Shown here: positions 57,453 through 64,000 of the stretch, one piece after another
Layout of the letters: every line of letters starts with the position of its first letter
Position numbering within the stretch: position 1 is the stretch's first letter
Assembly: GCF_010111755.1 (NCBI RefSeq)
Contig: NC_088956.1
Location: forward strand, 868,001-932,000
DNA from: Nakaseomyces glabratus
Taxonomy: Eukaryota; Ascomycota; Saccharomycetes; Saccharomycetales; Saccharomycetaceae
Reading direction: 5' to 3'
DNA length: 64,000 bases
Notes under the pieces: model-generated
What the model was told of the DNA's origin: nothing
The model's input: the letters and a program-made list of their open reading frames with translations, nothing else
The model's database searches: none
Translations under genes and position numbers: made by a program

Positions 57453-59725
57453 CAATCAATAAAATCGCTTTTATCTTCTATTCTCTTTACTGTCCTAAAG
57501 TTCCAAATGGAAAATAACTGGTATGCCTTTAATTCTTTGTTCTTACCTTTTTCTATTGCCTTTGCTTCTTGTGCACAGGGCAGATACTACCAAAATTATA
57601 GAAATATAACCAAAGCAATGACTGTTTAGCAAAATCAGTTAGACAAATTAAAATAGTATCTACACTAAACCAACGAGTTTTTTTTTTTTAAGAATACCAC
57701 ACAGAATCAATCGATGCTAAATTATTAACAAATTTTGCTAATACTTGTACACTAGCTAAATTTTTCAGTGTCTATTTTTGTTTTTACTTTTGTTTTAATT
57801 TTTCTTCTGAATGAAAAATATTGTAAACTTCTATTCGAAGTTAGGAATAATATAGAAAGCTCTGATTTTGATTTTTTTTTCCAATTACAGGTAATTGATT
57901 TTTAAATAAAACTAAAACATAACCAATTGACCCTCCGCTTATTTGGCCCAGTATTACTCACTAGCTTAGAAAATATCAAAAAAAAATTTCAAAGGATTAT
58001 TTTCTTCTGTTTTCTTCTTCGTTTCCCTTGCATCCATTAAAAATCGAAGGAATGGACCCAAATCCGCAGAGTATCTCACTTTGAATGAAGATATAAGAGA
58101 ATATGCTCCAAAGAAACAGGAGCAGAGGAGAATAATGTAGAATACATAATAAATAGTTTCCCACACAATCACAAGTGCTTGTAAGAAATGCGAAGATCAG
58201 GAAAAAAAAACGATTATAAATAATGCACAATACAAGGGAAGCTGCACTTGTTTTGCATGGAAGTCTCATCTACTCCTCCACTTCTCCCTAACAAATGTAG
58301 GTATTAAAGAAAAACTGGACTTTGCCAAAAAACCACTGAGAGAGATAAAACCCAAAAAACAGGAAGTTATAGAGAAAGACGAAGTCAGGGTGGGGGGTAG
58401 GGGGAGAAGTGAACCTCCAAGAGAACCTCCCCAAACAGGATGAGCAGTGGAGTCAGCTCTATGCCATACACTTGTATAGCAATACTTCCGGCAAAATCTT
58501 CTGTACACACATTATATAGTAAAAAATCCAACACAACCAACCTCTATCCCCCCCCAAACTCTTATCTAAACTATGTAAACGGAAGATAATATCAGAGTAC
58601 TGTCGTTTCCAACTGCTCTGAAAGTATATGATAGTTAGGGATGCCCTGATTACTGTCAATACTTTGGCCACAATCTGTGACTACTCTTGTTATATATATA
58701 GAACTAAACTTCTAGTATAGGTTATAATCTGTAATAAGATGTATCCAATACAGATTAGATGCTCAATTCAGTGATTACGTCATTTTTATGGGCAAGATAG
58801 TCCCTTCAAAAGAGAAGGCCAAAAATTACGTGCTTTGCCATCGAAACACAGGAGGGCCAAAAAGGTTGTGGGATATGAAGTAGACATGCCTATCCTCTTA
58901 ATATGACGTATTAGAACAGAGCCGACACAAACGCTCGGTTGCTATTCCAGTTTGTGTTGCTGGCTTCATTAGTATTTTTTCATTTTCGTATGGTAAAAAG
59001 TAATACAGAATAAAAACAATGATGTACCGTTGTTAATTTTTGTAATGAGGAACAACCATTAACCACATTTTCCCTTCATTGAAGAGTTTATAGAATGCTG
59101 CGGTGAGCCACTATAAACAGCTATTCATTAACTCTACATTACTGAGCTCTTGCACAATCGTAGAAAGGTCAACAACCTACGATTATAGATAGTGTAGTAA
59201 ATTCAAACCTTGCTGATGCGGACCAATCGATAAGTAAAGCATTATCAAGCTAATTCTTTGAGATAAGCTATGCAATCTACAAGCATCAAAAGATTAACAG
59301 CGCAGTTGCGTACTAGGACTTGGTATTGCTACCCTTAACCAAAGTCACATGACTCAGAAGATTCTTAGGTGAGTCCTTAAACAGTGTTCCCAAGCATTCC
59401 TGAGTAAGGAGAAGTGTCCTGGAGTTTGGCGAGTTCTTAAATTGGTACCGAAAGTAGTGAGTTAAGAAGGGGGTAGGGTTTAAACAATAGAAAGTAAACA
59501 GTCGACAATCAGCGTTCTTCATTGTTAACTATTGGTGAGTAGTAGAACTCTTTTATACTCATCTCACATTCTCATTTTTGTGAGAAGCTATATTCGTTGT
59601 TCTATAGTCAGTTGAGTTGACCAGTTGTCCCTTCGAACATTGTCAACTTGGAAAACCATTGGAACTTTCCATATCATAAAAACAGTCACTGAACATAAAT
59701 CTGAACGACATCTGAAACATTAAAG
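57453..59725. promoter_or_regulatory. Divergent region SET5 / FMP10
   Basis: 2.27 kb without a supported gene. Visible: a purine-rich stretch with GGGGAG...CTCCCC near 58399-58435, a CRE-like TTACGTCA near 58776, a Gcn4-type TGACTCA at 59350-59356 and a small inverted repeat TCTCACA/TGTGAGA at ~59562-59585. ORFs here (58266, 58459, 59313 minus) are domain-free. The length leaves room for an unrecognised ncRNA. Confidence 0.45.
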
Positions 59726-60484
59726 ATGATATTAAGCAGTATAAGAGCAACTGGACGTGCTTTGCCAAGAAATCTGAGTATCAAGCATATTACAAGGGGC
59801 CGGTTGTCCTCATCCATGCCTGAGTTCACAATCAATAAGACCAGAAAATCACCAAAATGGGTACCCATTACTATATTTGGAGCCACATTTGGTATGGGGT
59901 GGTTCTTCACACAACACATGACTTTCACAGATCTCATGGCATATTGGCGTTATGACTCCCTGCCGGAAGATGCACAGGAGGTGAAGGACTATAAGTTACA
60001 GTTGTATAATAAATGTGAAAAGCTGCCTGTAGTTAAACAACTAGGAAAAGCCGGATATGTTGAGATATTTCCACCAAGAAGAAAAGAAGATCTACTGATT
60101 GACAGAGCACTAAGTACTCCTGGTGGAATAGCTATTCCACCAAGATTTTTTTTCAACCCAACTACTAAAGAGACTGTAGGGATATATCATCTTGGTATGA
60201 AGTTAACTGGCTACCCTTTTATTGTACATGGCGGTATATTAGCTACTATCATGGAGGATTTAATGAGGGAAAGCGTTAAACTGATTACACAGAAAACTGA
60301 CGAAAAGATAAACGACCTCTCAATCTCATACAAGTTCCCTACTTTAGCTAATCAATTTGTTATCGTCAGGACCACACAACATGAGACATTTGGAAAGAAT
60401 ATCAAATTAACAGCAGAAGTTATGGACCAAACGGGTAACAGGACACTTATTAAAGGTCGCGGATCCTTCAGTGCCTCAAAGTAA
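59726..60484 (+). CDS. FMP10: Mitochondrial hotdog-fold (thioesterase-like) protein
   Basis: 252-aa ortholog of S. cerevisiae Fmp10 (YER182W, 244 aa), found in mitochondria and without a proven function. The N terminus is basic (SIRATGRALPRNLSIKHITRGR), a presequence. A hydrophobic segment follows near residues 45-63 (WVPITIFGATFGMGWFFT). The C-terminal half has a 4HBT/hotdog pattern: YPFIVHGGILATIMEDL near 168-185, with HGG at the usual active-site helix, and strands LSISYKFPTLANQFVIVRT. Thioesterase activity is inferred from the fold only. Convergent with FAU1, as in YER182W/YER183C. Confidence 0.92.
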   Translation: MILSSIRATGRALPRNLSIKHITRGRLSSSMPEFTINKTRKSPKWVPITIFGATFGMGWFFTQHMTFTDLMAYWRYDSLPEDAQEVKDYKLQLYNKCEKLPVVKQLGKAGYVEIFPPRRKEDLLIDRALSTPGGIAIPPRFFFNPTTKETVGIYHLGMKLTGYPFIVHGGILATIMEDLMRESVKLITQKTDEKINDLSISYKFPTLANQFVIVRTTQHETFGKNIKLTAEVMDQTGNRTLIKGRGSFSASK

Positions 60485-60642
60485 GCTTATTTGGTGGTAT
60501 AATTATTTATTACGATCTGTGTTTCTATGTTATTGAAGCTAGAGACCATTTTTCAACTATACATGTATATAAACTAATTGATATTTATAATCGTTTTTCT
60601 TTGTTTTGTTCAAGAAAATCATAAGGTACATTATTGAGTCTC

Positions 60643-61332
60643 CTACATTGTAATAGGTTTATTGCGCCAATGTATTGAACCATCCCCCACAAGAATGCAG
60701 TCCAGAAAATAGTCATGTGCATCCATTGGTATATCTTCTACTATTTGTTGCTTCAGTGCTATACCAATAAGCAAAGGGAGTTGGTTACTATGCTGGAGCT
60801 TATATCTACTGAAAAAATCATCGTAGTAACCTGCTCCATGGCCCAATCTGCTACATCCACTTGTGAAAGCAACTCCTGGGACAAGAATTGCATCTAACAT
60901 AGGTGGTAGAGGAGATAACTTCTCATCCTCTATGTCAGGTTCTTTTAAGTTATACTTCCCTTTAGGACTTAAACTTAAGACATGGTCATGGGAGTCCATC
61001 TCATGAAATGTAAGATGTGGATGATCTTTCATATTCCCAGGATTCTTCGAGTCATTTCTAAGTTGAACATGCCCTGTTAATTTTGTATGTGTACATCTTG
61101 GGAGGTAAACTTTTTTACCAGCTTCAAATAGTGACTCAATAATATTTCCTGTGTCCAATTCACCAGTGTCCATACTCATATAGCAAGCTACATTTTGTTT
61201 TCCTTCCAGAATTGGCATTAAATTATCTCTTATACACTCGCTTTGTGATATTATCTCTTCCCTGCTAATCTTGCCAAGGGTCTGCCCCATGTGCTTTCTA
61301 AGCTGTTGTTTAACTGCGAGCATCTCGTTCAT
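60643..61332 (-). CDS. FAU1: 5-formyltetrahydrofolate cyclo-ligase
   Basis: ATP-dependent 5,10-methenyl-THF synthetase that recycles 5-formyl-THF (S. cerevisiae YER183C, 211 aa). The protein has 229 aa. Motifs: NVACYMSMDTGELDT near residues 48-62, KKVYLPRC near 73, HLTFHEM near 107, LVPGVAF near 150 and the ATP/phosphate loop RLGHGAGYYDDFF near 160-173, ending DGSIHW. An in-frame ATG three codons downstream (61323) is an alternative start closer to the yeast N terminus. With FOL2 this is the second folate-pathway gene in the window. Confidence 0.95.
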   Translation of the reverse strand: MNEMLAVKQQLRKHMGQTLGKISREEIISQSECIRDNLMPILEGKQNVACYMSMDTGELDTGNIIESLFEAGKKVYLPRCTHTKLTGHVQLRNDSKNPGNMKDHPHLTFHEMDSHDHVLSLSPKGKYNLKEPDIEDEKLSPLPPMLDAILVPGVAFTSGCSRLGHGAGYYDDFFSRYKLQHSNQLPLLIGIALKQQIVEDIPMDAHDYFLDCILVGDGSIHWRNKPITM

Positions 61333-61651
61333 ATATCATAATCAATATTGGGTGAGTGCGCGCGTGATGGAATAAAACTCTAAGACCGAATTGTGGTTTC
61401 TAAATTGTAGTACAATTTCGATTTAAAAAAATCATAGAGGTATCCAGCCAGGAGTCTAAGAACCGTATTACCAACAAAATAAATCACTCAGACACAATGA
61501 TCAAAAACCTGTGCCATCCCGAACATGAAAATCTGTTTTTCCTTGGATCAATGCATCCATTGTCCATTACTCACAGTTAGTGAATACAAGGTTATCGTAG
61601 CACATCCTCCCAGAGGATAGGATCAAGCCTTTGGTGAACTAATGCAATACA

Positions 61652-61661
61652 CCGGTAACGG
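61652..61661. promoter_or_regulatory. Leu3-like site upstream of BAT1
   Basis: CCGGTAACGG, one mismatch to the everted CCGGNNCCGG. Leu3 controls branched-chain amino-acid genes. Confidence 0.5.
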
Positions 61662-61674
61662 CCCAATAATATAA

Positions 61675-61681
61675 TGAGTCA
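61675..61681. promoter_or_regulatory. Gcn4 site upstream of BAT1
   Basis: Exact TGAGTCA, 14 bp after the Leu3-like site and ~280 bp before the ATG. Confidence 0.6.
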
Positions 61682-61823
61682 GGTCGATGAGCTTAACCTT
61701 TTCGGGACCTCCTTGTAACTCGCGAAAGACCTGTTTGTACACACAAAGCTTTGAAAAAAAAAATGAAAAACTGACAAAAAAAGAAATTACATATCATCTC
61801 AAGAAATCAGTCAACTGCAAAAG

Positions 61824-61832
61824 TATATATAA
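61824..61832 (+). promoter_or_regulatory. TATA box of BAT1
   Basis: TATATATAA, ~130 bp upstream of the ATG. Confidence 0.5.
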
Positions 61833-61956
61833 TAACTGGATAAAATTCAGAGTTTCTTACGTCTTCTCAAGTTGCTAGTACTAATCGCTCAAGGATTATT
61901 CTACCAGTACATAGATTTGATTGTGAGCTACAAAAGCTGGTCATATCTTAAAAAAA

Positions 61957-63144
61957 ATGATGCTGAACTCTAGACTAGCGTTTGCTAGTATAAGCAGAAA
62001 TTTCGGCCTTGCTAGAAGGTCAATTGCCAGCTTGGATGCCTCTAAACTGAAAGTTACAAAGAAAACACCACCATCACAACCCAGACCTAATGATGAGCTT
62101 GTTTTTGGTCAGACATTTACTGATCACATGCTTACAATTGAATGGACTAAAGAGAAAGGTTGGGATATCCCGGAAATCAAGCCATATGGAAACTTGACCC
62201 TAGATCCATCTTCTTGTGTATTCCACTACGCCTTTGAGCTTTTTGAAGGTTTAAAAGCTTACAGGACCCCAGACAATAAGATTACTATGTTTAGACCAGA
62301 TATGAATATGATTCGTATGAACAAATCTGCAGCTCGAATCTGTTTACCTACATTTGATAGCGAAGAGTTGATCAAATTAATGGGCAAGCTAATTGAACAG
62401 GACAAACATTTGGTTCCAACTGGAACTGGCTACTCATTGTACATCAGACCAACTTTGATTGGTACCACAAATGGCCTAGGTGTCGGTACTCCAGACAGAG
62501 CATTGCTTTTTGTCATAACCTCTCCAGTTGGTCCTTATTATAAGACTGGTTTCAAAGCTGTCAGGCTAGAAGCTACTGACTACGCAACCAGAGCTTGGCC
62601 AGGTGGTGTTGGTGACAAGAAGTTGGGTGCAAACTATGCTCCATGTATTCTTCCACAACTTCAAGCGGCAGAAAGAGGTTATCAACAAAACCTTTGGTTA
62701 TTCGGTCCCGAAAAACATGTGACAGAAGTCGGTACTATGAATGTATTCTTTGCCTTCAAAAATTCTGTTACCGGAAAGAAAGAACTTGTGACGGCTCCAT
62801 TAGATGGTACTATTTTGGAAGGTGTTACAAGAGACTCCATATTGACACTTACAAGACAAAACTTAGATCCAAACGAATGGGAAATTAATGAACGTTACTA
62901 TAGCATTAATGAAGTTGCTGAAAGAGCTGCGAAGGGTGAGCTATTAGAAGCTTTTGGCGCCGGTACCGCTGCTGTTGTTTCACCAATTAAGGCTATCGGA
63001 TGGCAAGGAAAAGATATTGATGTGCCATTGATACCTGGTGAACAATCTGGTCCAATAACTAAACAAGTGGCCCAATGGATTGCTGATATTCAATATGGAA
63101 GAGTAAAACATGGTAACTGGTCAAGAGTAGTAGCTCAATTATAG
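61957..63144 (+). CDS. BAT1: Mitochondrial branched-chain amino-acid aminotransferase
   Basis: PLP enzyme interconverting Leu/Ile/Val and their 2-oxo acids. The protein has 395 aa with a basic, Ser-rich presequence (MMLNSRLAFASISRNFGLARRS), so the mitochondrial Bat1 type (YHR208W, 393 aa) and not cytosolic Bat2. Fold IV motifs: FGQTFTDHML, FHYAFELFEGLKAYRT near residues 88-104, YIRPTLIGT near 170, the PLP lysine in DKKLGANYAP near 222, GTMNVFF near 265, and EAFGAGTAAVVSP near 330. Leu3-like and Gcn4 sites lie upstream. A single BAT locus between FAU1 and the TF gene shows the interleaving of the yeast chromosome V and VIII blocks. Confidence 0.97.
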   Translation: MMLNSRLAFASISRNFGLARRSIASLDASKLKVTKKTPPSQPRPNDELVFGQTFTDHMLTIEWTKEKGWDIPEIKPYGNLTLDPSSCVFHYAFELFEGLKAYRTPDNKITMFRPDMNMIRMNKSAARICLPTFDSEELIKLMGKLIEQDKHLVPTGTGYSLYIRPTLIGTTNGLGVGTPDRALLFVITSPVGPYYKTGFKAVRLEATDYATRAWPGGVGDKKLGANYAPCILPQLQAAERGYQQNLWLFGPEKHVTEVGTMNVFFAFKNSVTGKKELVTAPLDGTILEGVTRDSILTLTRQNLDPNEWEINERYYSINEVAERAAKGELLEAFGAGTAAVVSPIKAIGWQGKDIDVPLIPGEQSGPITKQVAQWIADIQYGRVKHGNWSRVVAQL

Positions 63145-63259
63145 GATCTTATAGTAAATCAGTAGTTAAATTGTCATGACATTTCATTGGTTATATATAC
63201 GTTAAATTAATTGCCTAATATAGATATAATCCTTACTGTAAAGCCTCTAGCGACTTACA

Positions 63260-64000
63260 TCATAAAGACGGGTTGTTCATATCTGCATGATGATCAAGAC
63301 TTAAACTTGGCATCGTATCATTACCAGAAGGCTTCCTTAAATCCAAACTTTCAAGAAAGTCCGTATAAACCGAGGCAAATGAATCTGAATTAAGCAATGC
63401 CTCGAATGTGACATCTTGTAATTCTTGTGCTGGCCCCCCATTCATTTTATAATTCGTGTCTATGTGGTCTTGATGTACAGTCGAAGACACAGTGGATGTA
63501 GCCTCAATACTAGAAGGTGTAGCCGAACTCTGTACTTCGGATTCTAACTGTTTCATCTTTTGTAGTATTTTATCACCCATCATTTCTCGGAAATGATCTA
63601 TCAAATGGGCTTGATAAGATCCAGCAACGTTTAACTCTAACAGTGACTTAAAAATATCTGAACTGATGTCGTTTAATTGATTATAGATTGTAGCAAAATG
63701 TGGATTACTACGTTGAAGAACTCGTAAAATTTCTTCTTCAGAAATAGATGAGTTTCTTTTCACAGCCAATTGAACGTAAACCCTACAGCAAATATAAGAT
63801 AGGGAAAGACTTTGCCTACATATCAGTTCGGATAAGGGCATATTCTTGCTGTTAGAACAATTTTTCAAAGCATTAGCATTACCTAACAAATGTACAACAT
63901 TGCACATCAGCAGAATATTTTCCACAGGCTCATTTTCTGGCGACTCAATAATGCTTAGCATTAGATTGAGTATCATTAAATTAATATGCAAAAGATACCT
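63260..64000 (-). CDS. C-terminal part of a probable zinc-cluster transcription factor
   Basis: The frame is open from the stop at 63260 to the window edge (at least 246 codons), so the start lies outside. The visible part is helical (LLMCNVVHLLGNANALKNCS, ICRQSLSLSYICCRVYVQLA) and then a polar, Ser/Thr-rich acidic tail, the usual look of the regulatory C terminus of fungal Zn2Cys6 activators. No DNA-binding domain is inside the window. The gene after FAU1 in S. cerevisiae is YER184C (TOG1), a Zn2Cys6 regulator, so an ortholog is likely by synteny; sequence alone does not prove it. Confidence 0.6.
   Translation of the reverse strand, partial: RYLLHINLMILNLMLSIIESPENEPVENILLMCNVVHLLGNANALKNCSNSKNMPLSELICRQSLSLSYICCRVYVQLAVKRNSSISEEEILRVLQRSNPHFATIYNQLNDISSDIFKSLLELNVAGSYQAHLIDHFREMMGDKILQKMKQLESEVQSSATPSSIEATSTVSSTVHQDHIDTNYKMNGGPAQELQDVTFEALLNSDSFASVYTDFLESLDLRKPSGNDTMPSLSLDHHADMNNPSL

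Larger units (their letters stand above)
61333..61956. promoter_or_regulatory. Divergent promoter FAU1 / BAT1
   Basis: 624 bp with a Leu3-like site, a Gcn4 site and a TATA box on the BAT1 side, listed separately. No gene is recognised (ORF 61687-61878 lies in the A-rich leader). Confidence 0.6.

Overview
The window is 64 kb of nuclear DNA from a budding yeast of the family Saccharomycetaceae that descends from the whole-genome duplication. It is most likely from the Nakaseomyces / Candida glabrata group. The evidence is the protein sequences, all close to Saccharomyces cerevisiae orthologs and read with the standard code; compact, mostly intronless genes; GTATGT / TACTAAC splice signals; poly-G/poly-C tracts; and gene order. 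Blocks equivalent to S. cerevisiae YGR266W-267C, YGR001C-016W, YHR038W-040W and YHR203C-208W are interleaved with genes from the sister duplicated regions (YLR315W, YLR321C, YER182W, YER183C). The species assignment is inference.

Layout. 0-8.3 kb: 5' part of MES1 (methionyl-tRNA synthetase), a PhoD-like protein (YGR266W), FOL2 (GTP cyclohydrolase I), then EFM5 (eEF1A lysine methyltransferase) and EFB1 (eEF1B alpha). EFM5 and EFB1 both contain introns, and the EFB1 intron carries a U18/snR18 box C/D snoRNA. 8.6-26.4 kb: SFH1 (RSC), NKP2 (kinetochore), SWC4 (SWR1/NuA4), CUL3, PEX30/31, TFG2 (TFIIF), PRP18 (second-step splicing, short N terminus), ECT1, STF2/TMA10, MCY1 and SNU71 (U1 snRNP). 26.4-35.2 kb: MSB2 (mucin osmosensor) behind a 2.5-kb upstream region, EAT1-like hydrolase, YGR016W, an intron-containing tRNA-Leu(CAA), and RRF1 (mitochondrial ribosome recycling). 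35.4-41.9 kb: MSC7 (aldehyde dehydrogenase family), VMA10 (first coding exon is only the ATG), BCD1 (box C/D snoRNP assembly), RPS4. 43.9-57.5 kb: HTM1/MNL1 (ER mannosidase), SCH9 (AGC kinase) behind a 3.5-kb upstream region, SKN7 (HSF-type DNA-binding response regulator), SET5. 59.7-64 kb: FMP10, FAU1, BAT1, and the C-terminal part of a probable zinc-cluster activator running off the end.

Themes. Growth and translation genes (MES1, EFM5, EFB1, RPS4, BCD1 with RRPE+PAC elements, SCH9) and stress/signalling genes (MSB2, SKN7, STF2 with STREs) share the window. Splicing is notable: four spliceosomal introns all have unusually long branch-point-to-3'-splice-site distances (about 98, 103, 146 and 226 nt), and the window also encodes PRP18 and SNU71. 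The strongest unexplained signal is a stretch of about 1 kb upstream of SCH9 with no ATG at all, starting at a TATA box, which points to a very long leader kept free of upstream start codons. No mobile element, CRISPR array, centromere, virus-like sequence or clearly novel multi-gene system was found. The novelty candidates are regulatory or RNA-level features.
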